Source of the DNA: Clostridium sp. TW13
GTDB taxonomy: Bacteria > Bacillota > Clostridia > Clostridiales > Clostridiaceae
Direction: 5' to 3'
Length of the DNA stretch: 64,000 nt
NCBI RefSeq assembly: GCF_024345225.1
Contig: NZ_BROD01000001.1
Location: 3,234,362-3,298,361 of the forward strand
Below are positions 1-8,451 of the stretch, piece by piece. Position 1 is the stretch's first letter, and each line of letters starts with the position of its first letter. The notes under the pieces are model-generated. The model was not told the DNA's origin, made no database searches, and saw only the letters and a list, made by a program, of their open reading frames with translations. Position numbers and translations under genes: made by a program.

Positions 1-536
1 GTCAGTTTTACCTTTAGTTTTCTAAAATTAGGCAACTGCCCTAACCCCTTTATGTAATAAGCTAGCTTACCTATGGTATTTTTAAGCTCATCATCTGTCT
101 TTTGGGATATATCTGTAAATAGACCTGTAGAGGCAACATTGATAAAGTATTTATCATTTATTTTTCCTATATCCACAAGGCTTTCAGGATTTTCTAGAAT
201 TTGTACACATGCTTCACCTATGTTTTGTGGTATTCCTATGAATTTAGCAAAATCATTTGCTGTCCCTACAGGCAAAATTCCTATTGGTATATCTATGTTT
301 CTTGCCTTAATAGCATTCACAACTGAGTCGACAGTACCATCTCCACCTGCTATTAAAATATAGTCAAAGCTGTTATCTACATCTTCTAGAGCTTCTTTAA
401 CTGGACAATTTTTGCTTATTCTATAAGGTACAACAGTATATCCATAGCTTTGATGAATTTCTATCACTTTGTCCAAATTATCTAAAATTTCATTTTCTCC
501 TGAATATGGATTATATATAAATTTTACTTTTTTCAA
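1..536 (-). CDS. Diacylglycerol kinase-family lipid kinase (YegS/BmrU-like), 3' part cut off by window
   Basis: I read this gene from a TTG start at 536, preceded by an AGGAGG site seven bases or so upstream; no ATG fits. The protein begins MKKVKFIYNPYSGENE and carries the family nucleotide-binding motif GGDGT followed by a run ending LPVGTANDFAK, which is the classic DAGK catalytic domain arrangement. Known members phosphorylate diacylglycerol or related lipids at the membrane using ATP. About 178 residues are visible of the roughly 290-300 usual for the family, so the C-terminal lipid-binding lobe lies outside. It is transcribed alone here; the next gene, on the same strand, lies upstream across a gap of about 95 bases. 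Substrate is inferred from family only. Confidence 0.85.
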   Translation of the reverse strand, partial: MKKVKFIYNPYSGENEILDNLDKVIEIHQSYGYTVVPYRISKNCPVKEALEDVDNSFDYILIAGGDGTVDSVVNAIKARNIDIPIGILPVGTANDFAKFIGIPQNIGEACVQILENPESLVDIGKINDKYFINVASTGLFTDISQKTDDELKNTIGKLAYYIKGLGQLPNFRKLKVKL

Positions 537-630
537 ATTAGTACCTCCTGCCTCTATCCTACATCCTATATAACTCTATTATATCAAATAAATACTGATT
601 TTATTATTGATTATGGTATTTATTTAAAAA

Positions 631-1464
631 TTATAATCTATTAGATAGTTCCTCTAAAGTATGTGCACTTGCACTTAATTCTTCTATTGAAGCTGATATT
701 TCTTCAAACGCAGAAGCTTGTGATTCAAAAATAACACTTGATTGATTTATTCTTGTTGAAATAGTATTAACTGAAGTTTCAATTTTCTTAAGCACTTCAT
801 TAACTTGTTTAACAGACTCACTACTTGAACTAGATAGCTTTCTTATTTCCTTTGCAACCACTCCAAATCCTCTACCTAACTCTCCTGCTCTAGCAGCTTC
901 AATGGCTGCGTTGATTCCAAGTAGATTAGTTTGATGTGAAATATTTTGAATAAAACTCAAGATATCATCTGTACCCTTTGTATTATCTGAAGCAACCTTT
1001 ACTTCATCAAGCATTTCTTGATTTGACTCAACTATATTCTGCACTCCTGCAGTTAAATTTTGAACTGAGGCAGAAATTTGTTCAAGAGCAGCTGAAAGAG
1101 TTTGTGACAGTTCCAATACCTGACTTCTCTTTTCAACAGATTTACCTACTGCTATGCATCCAATTACTTGATTACTATCATCTTTAACTGGAATAGCATA
1201 TGATTTAAAAGGAACACCATATACTTGCTTAGGTACATCTTTAACAAGTGTTTTGCCTGTTACAATAGCATCATGAATTGCTCCTTCAGATGGAACTACA
1301 TCCCCTGCCTTAGCCTGTAGCTGTAAAGTTTCACAGTTTTGCACTAATAAATATTTATTCTTATCTGTTATTGCAAAAGATGCTTCTCCATCAAACATAA
1401 CAGATAAATACGGCAACATTTTATTGAAAGATTCTAATATTTCATTATTAGATGTCGTTTTCAT
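631..1464 (-). CDS. Soluble methyl-accepting chemotaxis-type signalling protein
   Basis: This 277-residue protein has no membrane segment. Residues about 15-115 form a small sensor-like domain of unknown ligand, and the rest is a coiled-coil chemoreceptor signalling domain with the hairpin-tip signature [16 protein letters not shown] and [12 protein letters not shown]. Such proteins bind CheW/CheA in cytoplasmic arrays. It is about half the length of a transmembrane receptor and has only part of the usual helical bundle, like the short cytoplasmic receptors common in clostridia. The start is supported by AGGGGAT a few bases upstream. The ligand cannot be told from the sequence; the N-terminal region resembles domains that sense redox or small molecules, but this is inference. 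Confidence 0.85.
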   Translation of the reverse strand: MKTTSNNEILESFNKMLPYLSVMFDGEASFAITDKNKYLLVQNCETLQLQAKAGDVVPSEGAIHDAIVTGKTLVKDVPKQVYGVPFKSYAIPVKDDSNQVIGCIAVGKSVEKRSQVLELSQTLSAALEQISASVQNLTAGVQNIVESNQEMLDEVKVASDNTKGTDDILSFIQNISHQTNLLGINAAIEAARAGELGRGFGVVAKEIRKLSSSSSESVKQVNEVLKKIETSVNTISTRINQSSVIFESQASAFEEISASIEELSASAHTLEELSNRL

Positions 1465-1651
1465 ATCTTTATCCCCTTTTTTTGTATTTTTTCCACACTA
1501 CATATATATTTATATTATCACAGAGATAAAAATCTGTCTAACCAACAATTCTTTCCTTAAGTTTTTCTTAAATATCTTTATTTTTACTTGTTTTTTTGGT
1601 ATACCTATAAGTATGGACTTATATCTATTTTATAATAATAGGAGTGATTAA

Positions 1652-2188
1652 ATGAAAAAGAGTAGTATACCTAACATTTTTACCTTCATAAACTTAGGTT
1701 GTGGTGTACTTGCAATTTTAAGTACCTTTGAAAAAAAATTCCTTATTTCATGTATATTTATAATTATAGCAGCTTTGGTTGATAGATATGATGGTAGAGT
1801 TGCCAGATACCTTGATGTTTCCTCTGATATAGGGAAACAATTAGATTCTCTAGCAGACTTAGTTTCTTTTGGAGTAGCGCCTTCAATATTAACATATATT
1901 CTTTTTAGTTTTCAAACTTTAGGCCCAGTAGGAATATTAGGTTATTGTTTAGTGCTTTTATTCCCTATATGTGGTGCATTTAGATTGGCTAGATATAATG
2001 TAACTGATTTTAACGGAGTATTTACTGGTATACCAATAACAATTGCTGGTAGCTTTGTAACTGTTCTAGCTCTTATAGAACTAGCTATTAGAGAGTCTCA
2101 CTCTCATATGAGTATTATAATTCCTATAATTTTCATAATAGCATTTTCTTATTTGATGATAAGTAAAGTAAGTTTAAAAAAGATATAA
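1652..2188 (+). CDS. pssA: CDP-diacylglycerol--serine O-phosphatidyltransferase
   Basis: This 178-residue, mostly hydrophobic protein transfers a phosphatidyl group from CDP-diacylglycerol to L-serine, giving phosphatidylserine, the precursor of phosphatidylethanolamine. It carries the CDP-alcohol phosphotransferase motif D-G-x2-A-R-x8-G-x3-D-x3-D: DGRVAR is followed by GKQLDSLAD at residues about 48-70. Its length matches the short Gram-positive (Bacillus-type) PssA of about 177 residues. AGGAGTG sits just upstream of the ATG. No psd (decarboxylase) gene is next to it, so it stands alone with its own terminator just downstream. The family motif fixes the reaction class; serine as acceptor rests on length and overall resemblance. 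Confidence 0.88.
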   Translation: MKKSSIPNIFTFINLGCGVLAILSTFEKKFLISCIFIIIAALVDRYDGRVARYLDVSSDIGKQLDSLADLVSFGVAPSILTYILFSFQTLGPVGILGYCLVLLFPICGAFRLARYNVTDFNGVFTGIPITIAGSFVTVLALIELAIRESHSHMSIIIPIIFIIAFSYLMISKVSLKKI

Positions 2189-2195
2189 CAAATAA

Positions 2196-2236
2196 AGCTG
2201 CTTAAAATAAAATCTAATTTTTATTTTAAGCAGCTC
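2196..2236 (+). terminator. Intrinsic terminator after pssA
   Basis: A perfect 17-bp stem (2196-2212 with 2219-2235) closes a 6-base loop eight bases after the pssA stop. It is followed by CTTATTTTTTTT, so it should end plus-strand transcription. Confidence 0.85.
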
Positions 2237-2321
2237 TTATTTTTTTTAATTCATACTTCTTCAGGAAATCAATATAATCATATTTCACAATATTAAAACT
2301 TATCATCTATTTGCAAATACT

Positions 2322-2798
2322 TTATTCTGTCTCATCACCTTCATCATCAAATCCAGTATCAATCTCCTCTAAATTATCGTCATTATCATTTTCTGAAGCG
2401 TCATCTTCATTTCGATCCTCTCTTCTAGATTCCCGTCTATCATTATTTCCTAATGGCCTCTTAGAAGAATTCTGGAATAACAATTCATTATCAACCTCTG
2501 TAAGTATAACATTCTTCTGGGTTTTTACTGCAATTAAATCTGCTTTTAACATAATATAATTAAGATAACAGATTTCTATACTTTGTATTGCATCTAATAA
2601 TACATCAATTATCTCACCTAATTGATTCGCTCTATCTATGGCTGCTCTTACTTCTTTTTTTCTAGCTAAGGCGATACCATTTAACTCCCCTGCAGTTCCA
2701 ATTAAAAGTCTGTAGGAGTTTACATATTTGCTTAGCAAGTCTGCTATATTATTTACTTCTATAAAATAAGCATCAAACAACTCTCTATAGCTTTCCAC
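2322..2798 (-). CDS. Unknown protein with acidic, disordered C-terminal tail
   Basis: I do not recognise this 158-residue protein. The likely start is GTG at 2798, because TAGGAGGA lies seven bases upstream; a longer reading from an upstream TTG would place that site inside the gene. Residues 1-110 look helical, with no signal peptide or membrane segment. The last 45 or so residues are a low-complexity tail rich in Asp, Glu and Asn (for example SENDNDDNLEEI) after a basic patch of Arg residues. It follows a 62-residue gene and a rubrerythrin on the same strand, separated by a repeat element. Helical body plus acidic tail would suit a spore-coat or structural protein, but that is a guess. Confidence 0.6.
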   Translation of the reverse strand: MESYRELFDAYFIEVNNIADLLSKYVNSYRLLIGTAGELNGIALARKKEVRAAIDRANQLGEIIDVLLDAIQSIEICYLNYIMLKADLIAVKTQKNVILTEVDNELLFQNSSKRPLGNNDRRESRREDRNEDDASENDNDDNLEEIDTGFDDEGDETE

Positions 2799-2837
2799 GT
2801 AAATCCTCCTATCAGACAATGACAAATTTATGGAGTT

Positions 2838-2912
2838 TTAGGCTTCTTTAAAAAATAAGTAAAATCATATTGAAAGAATACCGGAAATCCTTACTTATTT
2901 CCAGATGCCTTA
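2838..2912. repeat. Short inverted-repeat element, family 1 copy (75 bp)
   Basis: The left arm (about 2839-2863) reads TAGGCTTCTTTAAAAAATAA and the right arm read backwards is TAAGGCATCTGGAAATAAGT, so the ends are imperfect inverted repeats. The right arm shares AAGGCATCTG plus an A-rich run with copies at about 15.4 and 36.76 kb. The right arm reaches into the 3' end of the 62-residue gene and provides its stop codon. Confidence 0.6.
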
Positions 2913-3079
2913 TTAGAATACTCTTCATCTATTTCAGAAAATATATCAATATATCTATTACTTCTAAATGTTCTGTACCTATAATCTCCCTCAGCATCAT
3001 TCTCATCTACAAAATCAAATTTACTGATTTCACGCATATTTACTGGGTAAATATATTCTTCTGGATATACTAAATTCAT
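2891..3079 (-). CDS. Unknown 62-residue protein translationally coupled to rubrerythrin
   Basis: This small gene starts with ATG at 3079, overlapping the rubrerythrin stop as ATGA, and AGGGAGAG precedes it inside the rubrerythrin end, so translation is probably coupled. The protein begins MNLVYPEEYIYPVNM and is rich in Tyr, Asp, Glu and Arg, with no signal peptide or membrane segment and no motif I know. Its last codons (NKASGNK and stop) lie inside the right arm of a short inverted-repeat element, so the original C-terminus may have been replaced. Tyr-rich small proteins of this kind occur in spore coats, but nothing here proves that role. Confidence 0.6.
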   Translation of the reverse strand: MNLVYPEEYIYPVNMREISKFDFVDENDAEGDYRYRTFRSNRYIDIFSEIDEEYSNKASGNK

Positions 3080-3627
3080 CGCTCTCCCTCCTTAGTTTCT
3101 GGAGTGTATGGTTCAAAGTAACTTCTTGGGAACTTACATAAAGGGCAAAACTCAGGGGCTTCTGCTCCTTCATAAATATAGCCACAGTTCATACATCTCC
3201 ACATACTATTTGGAGTTCCCTTAAATATAGTTCCCTCCTTTACCTGATTGTATAAAGCTTTATATCTCTTATTATGAGATTCTTCAACTTCTCTTAAGTC
3301 AGCATAAAAATCTGCAATATTATCAAAGCCTTCACTTCTAGCTGTATCTTCGAATTCCTTATATAAATTTTCATACTCATTAGCCTCTCCAGCAGCTGCT
3401 GACTTTAAATTTTCTTCAGTACTTCCAACCATTTTTAAGTATCTTTTAAATACCTCTCTTGCATGAGCGTATTCATTTGCTGCTGTGTCATCAAAAATTT
3501 TCCCTACGTAATTATAACCTTCTCCTCTAGCCATTTCTCCAAAAAAATTATACATATCTCTGGCTCTTGCTTCCCCAGCAAAGGTTTTTAGCAAATTCTT
3601 ATAAGTCTCACTATTATTAAATTCCAT
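3076..3627 (-). CDS. rbr: Rubrerythrin
   Basis: Rubrerythrins reduce hydrogen peroxide in anaerobes with a di-iron centre fed by a rubredoxin-type iron. This protein has the usual order: an N-terminal ferritin-like four-helix domain with the Glu/His ligands of the di-iron site (GEARARDMY, EYAHA, EVEESHNKRY), then a C-terminal rubredoxin domain with CMNCGYIYEG and CPLCKFPRSYFEP. I set the start at ATG 3627 (183 residues) because GAGAGG lies seven bases upstream; a TTG five codons earlier has no such site. It heads a set with two unknown small genes on the same strand. Peroxide protection is the family role. Expression during sporulation is possible from context, since spoVR lies directly upstream. 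Confidence 0.93.
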   Translation of the reverse strand: MEFNNSETYKNLLKTFAGEARARDMYNFFGEMARGEGYNYVGKIFDDTAANEYAHAREVFKRYLKMVGSTEENLKSAAAGEANEYENLYKEFEDTARSEGFDNIADFYADLREVEESHNKRYKALYNQVKEGTIFKGTPNSMWRCMNCGYIYEGAEAPEFCPLCKFPRSYFEPYTPETKEGER

Positions 3628-3687
3628 CTTATAACCTCTCAATTAATTTAATTACCATATATAATATATTACTGATAAGTTAATTGG

Positions 3688-5055
3688 TTACATAGTAATC
3701 TTATCTTTCCCTTCACAAATAAAGGTTAACTCATTTCCTTCCTTGTCCTTGGTCAAAAGTTTAATCTTGTGTTTCCATAAATCATATAATTTCTTTAGTG
3801 TTTCTCTGGCATAGATTCTATCTAAAGTTCTGCCATTGTAAACATGTTCTAGTGTTAAGGTATAAGTTTTTAAATTTAAATCTTTTACTCTTATATAAGG
3901 TATTGTTCCAATACCTGTACTATCAGCTAGGGAATCTCTTATTTTTTTCCATCCATTTTCATCTGAGACTTCACTTACAAGATAGTCACGGCCACTCTTT
4001 ACATATTCAAACAAATTCAATTCTCTACATAAATCTTCTGTTAAATACCTCCTTAAGAATGAATTATCTCTATCCATTTTTCTTACCTGAAAGATTCTAT
4101 CCTTTCCATAGTTCTTGTCTAAATACTCAAAAATTTTAAAGCCTATATAATATGGATTAAGTCTTCCTGGCATTGAGGCTATAACATCATTATGACGTTT
4201 TAAGAATTCAAAATGTAACTCTTGACTAAGGTTTAAAGATTTCAAAATATTATAATGAGAATAACTTGCCCACCCCTCATTCATTATTTTAGTTTCAATC
4301 TGAGGAATAAAATACAACATCTCCCTTCTGACTATTTCTAATATGCTCTTCTCCCATTCTTCTAACTGTCCATACTTTATAATAAATTTCATCAAGTCAT
4401 CTTCTGGTTCCAATGGGAACTTAGTCAAATCTGGTTTTTCTATAGGATCATTAAAATTTAAATCATCTCTTTTTTGCAATTTCTCCATATATTCTTTTAA
4501 CAATCCATCTCTTATTTCATCCTGTGAAATATCTTTTTCTCCAGCCACTCTAGAAACCTGATATCTTATAGAATGTGCTGCATCCACTACCCTTTCAACT
4601 TCCTCGTACCCTATACTTGGATCATTTATATAACCTCTTATGGTATCTGCGCCAAGCTTAAACATCTCAACTGTACTTTTAGCTCTTGTTCCTTCAACAA
4701 ATAATCTATTATTTTTAAAGAAATCATTGTGTCCATATACATGTGCCATAGTCAATATTTGTAGCAATAAAGTATTATCTCTCATTAGGTATGCAATACA
4801 CGGATCTGAGTTAATAACCATTTCATAAGGCAAGCCAGTAAGGTTTAAAGAATATAAGGTTTTATTCTTTTCATAGGACTTTCCGAAGCTCCAATGAGGG
4901 TATCTTGAAGGCATTCCTGTGTATGCTTCATGGCTTAACATTTCGTTGTAGCCTATAATCTCAAATTCCTGTGTATAATAATCTAACCCATACTCCTTTG
5001 CTGCCTCTTCAATTTTCTCATTCCATTTTTCTAAGTCACTAACGTTATACCCCAT
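3688..5055 (-). CDS. spoVR: SpoVR family sporulation protein
   Basis: SpoVR is a conserved cytoplasmic protein needed for normal spore cortex formation in Bacillus; its biochemical role is poorly known. The protein of 455 residues has typical family features: W-[SN]-E-K-I near the start, SRYPHWSFGK, the conserved block around NSDPCIAYLM and AHVYGHNDFF, and MNEGWASYSHYNI. I chose ATG 5055, because AAAGGAG lies seven bases upstream and just behind the stop of yhbH at 5061; an in-frame ORF extends further into yhbH but has no ribosome site. It is the last gene of a prkA-yhbH-spoVR operon, the normal arrangement in spore formers and also present in some proteobacteria. Confidence 0.95.
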   Translation of the reverse strand: MGYNVSDLEKWNEKIEEAAKEYGLDYYTQEFEIIGYNEMLSHEAYTGMPSRYPHWSFGKSYEKNKTLYSLNLTGLPYEMVINSDPCIAYLMRDNTLLLQILTMAHVYGHNDFFKNNRLFVEGTRAKSTVEMFKLGADTIRGYINDPSIGYEEVERVVDAAHSIRYQVSRVAGEKDISQDEIRDGLLKEYMEKLQKRDDLNFNDPIEKPDLTKFPLEPEDDLMKFIIKYGQLEEWEKSILEIVRREMLYFIPQIETKIMNEGWASYSHYNILKSLNLSQELHFEFLKRHNDVIASMPGRLNPYYIGFKIFEYLDKNYGKDRIFQVRKMDRDNSFLRRYLTEDLCRELNLFEYVKSGRDYLVSEVSDENGWKKIRDSLADSTGIGTIPYIRVKDLNLKTYTLTLEHVYNGRTLDRIYARETLKKLYDLWKHKIKLLTKDKEGNELTFICEGKDKITM

Positions 5056-5060
5056 ATGCT

Positions 5061-6230
5061 TTACTCCTTTAATTCTTTTGATAAAATGTGCTTGATTGCA
5101 TACCAAAGATCCTTTTTCTCATTAACTTTAATTGGCACAAAGTTCTTCTCTTTAATTTCTTTTTCAAATCTATAATACATAGTGGTAGAGTAGGTTGACG
5201 GTAATAACTCACAATAGGATACCAAATTACTTACTTTACATATTTCTTGTACACTTATTACTGCTTTTTCATTATCCTCACTCCAGTTATCTCCATCTGA
5301 AGCGTAGAAAGAGTAAATGTTCCACATCTCCTTTGGATACTTCTGCTCTATTACCTCCAATGCCTTATCAAAACCTGAAGATATATAGGTTCCCCCAGAT
5401 TCTCCCCTGTGGAAAAATTCATACTCATCTACAACTTTAGCTGTAGTTGTGTGAGATATAAATTCAAAAGCCACATTATTATATTTCCTTCTAATAAATT
5501 TTGATAATACAAAGAAAAATGATCTTGCTAAAAACTTCTTACTATTATCCATGGATCCTGAAACATCCATAATAAAAATTAATACGGCATTACTCTCCCT
5601 TTTAGGCTTCATTTTAACTCTATAATATCTTAAATCTTCTTCTTTAAATGGAAATCTGTTAATTTCTTCTGAAATACCTCTTTCTCTTAAAGCTCTCTTC
5701 CTACCTTGCTTTCTCTTTAACTTGGCAATAACAGTTTTCTTTTTTGCTAGTCTAGGATTTATTCCGTACTTCTGATATCCCCTCTTTCTTCCGCTTGATT
5801 CAACTAAAATCTCAGAATATTTTTTTCTATCTAGGTTTGGTAAATCCAAATCTTCAACTATATAATCCAGTAACTCTTCTAGAGTTACTTCTGTTTCATA
5901 TATTTCCTCCCCTTCTGAATTGCCTGCACCTTGTGAATCTTTTCCGGACATTTTCTCTTGTCCTATCTTATCCCCCCTTTTTTCTTCTCCAGTTCCAGTA
6001 CTTACATTTCCTGAACCATCTCCTCCGTAGACAAATTGATATTCTTTAATTCCTCTAATAGGAATTTTAAACTTTTTATTTTTAGATTCTCCAATTATGC
6101 TCTCTTCTGAGAGTATATTTCCTAAATTATCTTTAATTGATTTTTCAACTAACTGCCTATGCCTTCTTCTATCTTCTATTGACCTATCATGCTCAACTTG
6201 ATTCTCATCGTGATTTCTAAAGATTGCCAT
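5061..6230 (-). CDS. yhbH: YhbH family sporulation protein (DUF444, von Willebrand A-like)
   Basis: This 389-residue protein belongs to DUF444, the partner always found with PrkA and SpoVR. The N-terminal 100 residues are polar, with a Gly/Ser/Lys-rich linker (residues 75-105). The C-terminal half has a von Willebrand A-like fold with the metal-ion motif DVSGSMD and later GGTYISSGF. Its role is in sporulation, probably as a substrate or partner of the PrkA kinase; the detailed function is unknown. It begins four bases after the prkA stop and ends six bases before the spoVR start, so all three should be on one transcript. The basic patch [14 protein letters not shown] at about 165-180 is typical for the family. 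Confidence 0.93.
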   Translation of the reverse strand: MAIFRNHDENQVEHDRSIEDRRRHRQLVEKSIKDNLGNILSEESIIGESKNKKFKIPIRGIKEYQFVYGGDGSGNVSTGTGEEKRGDKIGQEKMSGKDSQGAGNSEGEEIYETEVTLEELLDYIVEDLDLPNLDRKKYSEILVESSGRKRGYQKYGINPRLAKKKTVIAKLKRKQGRKRALRERGISEEINRFPFKEEDLRYYRVKMKPKRESNAVLIFIMDVSGSMDNSKKFLARSFFFVLSKFIRRKYNNVAFEFISHTTTAKVVDEYEFFHRGESGGTYISSGFDKALEVIEQKYPKEMWNIYSFYASDGDNWSEDNEKAVISVQEICKVSNLVSYCELLPSTYSTTMYYRFEKEIKEKNFVPIKVNEKKDLWYAIKHILSKELKE

Positions 6231-6234
6231 GCTA

Positions 6235-8157
6235 TCAATCCTTCCATAGGTTGTTGGCAGCGTATTTCAAAATCACATCACAGCAATAATCACAATATCC
6301 ATTATTCTTCATTTCTTCAACCATTGCGTTGTATTTTTCATCCTGCTCCTTATCTCTGATACGTGATTTTGTAATAATTCTTGATATATCCTTAACGGAA
6401 GTTGTTAACTTCTTCTCAATAGCTTCTTTAAGTGGCTCATAAGACTTATAGTCTACCTTTCCGCCATTTCTAACAATGTAGAACATATATGAGGTTACAT
6501 CTGATCTGAATCCCTTTGCAGAGCTTTCTGATATACCTATATGTTCCTCTATACTTCTCATAAATTCCTCATCAGCAACTAGTTGTTCCCCTGTTGATGC
6601 ATCCTTTAATTTTCTCTTATTAACATACGCTTCTGCATTATCCAAATAATTATTAAACAAACTTTCAGCTTGCTCTCTGAAGGAATGAATAAAGGCCTTT
6701 GTTACTTCCTTCTCGAGAGTCTTATTGTATTCTTTTCTGATTGTATCTTGAACTATAGCAAGATACTTTTTCTTTTCCTCTTGAGAAATATCTAAATCCT
6801 TTATTGACTTTATAATACTTTCCATTACGCTCAATGGGTTTATGCAATTATTCTCTGAATTTGATAGTGCATTATCAATTGCCTTTATTATAAATCTTGT
6901 AGATATACCCTTCATTCCTTCTGAAGGACCTGCCTCTTCCTTCAATTCCATTATATCTACCTTCTTAGTTGTACCCTTTTCAACTATATCCTCACCATTA
7001 TATATCTTCAATTTTGTGATAGAGTCTACCTTATTTGAAGGTGAAAGCCTTGAAATTATTGCAAACATAGCTGCTATTTCCAATGTGTGAGGAGCAATAT
7101 GAGCCTTAAAATTACTCTTCTTTATTATCTTGTTATAAATTTTTTCCTCCTCATTTAGCTCTAAACAATAAGGAACTTCTATCTTTACAATTCTATCTAG
7201 AATAGCTTCATTGGTATGATCTGATTTAAATTTGTTCCATTCTGCTTCATTAGAGTGGGCAACAATTATACCATCAAAATATATCATTGCTCCCTTACCT
7301 GGTGATGGAACTGATTTTTCCTGAGTGGCTGTAATAATAGTGTGAAGGTATTCAACATCATTTTTAAATACCTCTATAAATTCAACCATCCCTCTATTTC
7401 CTACATTGAATGCTCCATTAAGTGAAAATATTCTTGGGTCATCCTCTGGATACATATCCATTTTTGATATATCTATTGAGCCTGTAAGCACTGAAGTATC
7501 TTGATTGTTTGGATCAACAGGTGGAACAACTCCTATACCTTTTCTTGATCTTATAGAAAAATTCTTTCTTTCTATAGGAACTTCTTCATACCTGCCATTA
7601 TACTCGTGCATTAACCTGTATCTACAAATTGGACATAAATCTCCTTCAATCTGTACTCCAAGCATATCTTCAAATTCTTTTCTCAAATGCTTTGGAATCA
7701 AATGCAAAGGTTCTTCATTCATCGGACATCCCTTTATTGTATAAATAGGTTCTGCATTTTCTATGGCATTTTTTAATGCTTCAACTAAGGAGGATTTTCC
7801 TGCCCCTACTGGTCCAACTAAATATAAAACTTGTCTTGCTTCTTCCCCTTTCATAGCTGCAGAATGTAGATAATTTACTAATTTCATAATAATCTTATCA
7901 ATTCCAAAAAAATTATCTTTGAAAAAATTATATCTTCTTATAGTTTCATTACCATAAATCTTTTTTATCCTATAATTCTCTTCTGGTTTTAGTATTTCAT
8001 AGCCTTGATTGATTATAATATCATACATTCTTTTATGCGCAAGTTTAGCTACATCAGGGTTCTTCTTAACCACTTCAAGGTAATCCAAAAAAGTTCCTTG
8101 AAATTTTTCGTTATTAGAATTTTCACGATCACTTAAAATTACTTTTTTAAAATCCAT
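6235..8157 (-). CDS. prkA: PrkA family serine protein kinase / AAA protein
   Basis: PrkA is a sporulation-associated AAA+ protein. It has been described as a serine kinase, and in Bacillus subtilis also as an ATP-dependent protease, with effects on mother-cell sigma-factor activity. The 640-residue product carries an N-terminal AAA domain with Walker A motif [11 protein letters not shown], a Walker B region around [17 protein letters not shown], a [14 protein letters not shown] zinc-like segment, and a C-terminal PrkA domain. I chose ATG 8157 because AAAGGGGTGAG lies just upstream; a longer ORF to 8235 adds 26 residues with no family likeness. It is the first gene of the prkA-yhbH-spoVR operon and is divergent from sleC, with about 294 bases between the two starts. 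Confidence 0.94.
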   Translation of the reverse strand: MDFKKVILSDRENSNNEKFQGTFLDYLEVVKKNPDVAKLAHKRMYDIIINQGYEILKPEENYRIKKIYGNETIRRYNFFKDNFFGIDKIIMKLVNYLHSAAMKGEEARQVLYLVGPVGAGKSSLVEALKNAIENAEPIYTIKGCPMNEEPLHLIPKHLRKEFEDMLGVQIEGDLCPICRYRLMHEYNGRYEEVPIERKNFSIRSRKGIGVVPPVDPNNQDTSVLTGSIDISKMDMYPEDDPRIFSLNGAFNVGNRGMVEFIEVFKNDVEYLHTIITATQEKSVPSPGKGAMIYFDGIIVAHSNEAEWNKFKSDHTNEAILDRIVKIEVPYCLELNEEEKIYNKIIKKSNFKAHIAPHTLEIAAMFAIISRLSPSNKVDSITKLKIYNGEDIVEKGTTKKVDIMELKEEAGPSEGMKGISTRFIIKAIDNALSNSENNCINPLSVMESIIKSIKDLDISQEEKKKYLAIVQDTIRKEYNKTLEKEVTKAFIHSFREQAESLFNNYLDNAEAYVNKRKLKDASTGEQLVADEEFMRSIEEHIGISESSAKGFRSDVTSYMFYIVRNGGKVDYKSYEPLKEAIEKKLTTSVKDISRIITKSRIRDKEQDEKYNAMVEEMKNNGYCDYCCDVILKYAANNLWKD

Positions 8158-8374
8158 ACACTCACCCCTTTGTAAAAATATATTCTGTTTGCGATAAATT
8201 ATGCTATAAATCCCCCATACTATATTAGTGTTCATAATATTCTAATAAATTGGCAATAGAGAATTCTTCGATATACTTCTTATGTAAAATGAATTTGTAA
8301 ATCCGTTTTTTAACTAAAATAAAACTTAGTAATACACAGAATTTGATATAATTAAAGATCTTTTCATGCAGAAA

Positions 8375-8399
8375 AATATTCATAAAGAATATTCATAAA
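8375..8399. repeat. Tandem 12-base direct repeat in the sleC promoter region
   Basis: AATATTCATAAA occurs at 8375-8386 and again at 8388-8399, a 13-base period, about 55 bases before the sleC ATG. It may be part of a sporulation promoter or a regulator site. I could not place convincing sigma-G or sigma-K boxes with certainty. Confidence 0.45.
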
Positions 8400-8451
8400 T
8401 GTGATTTTTTATTCGTAAAATATCAATAGATAAATTTCTAAGGAGACGTTT

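Noticed and set aside
73-363. Plus-strand ORF of 96 residues
   Set aside because: It is the antisense shadow of the lipid kinase gene, has no ribosome site and no protein-like pattern.
1424-1651. Plus-strand ORF of 75 residues ahead of pssA
   Set aside because: Very hydrophobic translation of an AT-rich promoter region that starts inside the opposite gene; no ribosome site.
2870-3073. Plus-strand ORF of 67 residues
   Set aside because: Antisense of the 62-residue gene, which has a proper start overlapping rubrerythrin.
5061-5106. Longer start for SpoVR extending into yhbH
   Set aside because: The extension has no ribosome site and no family likeness, while ATG 5055 has AAAGGAG at a good distance.
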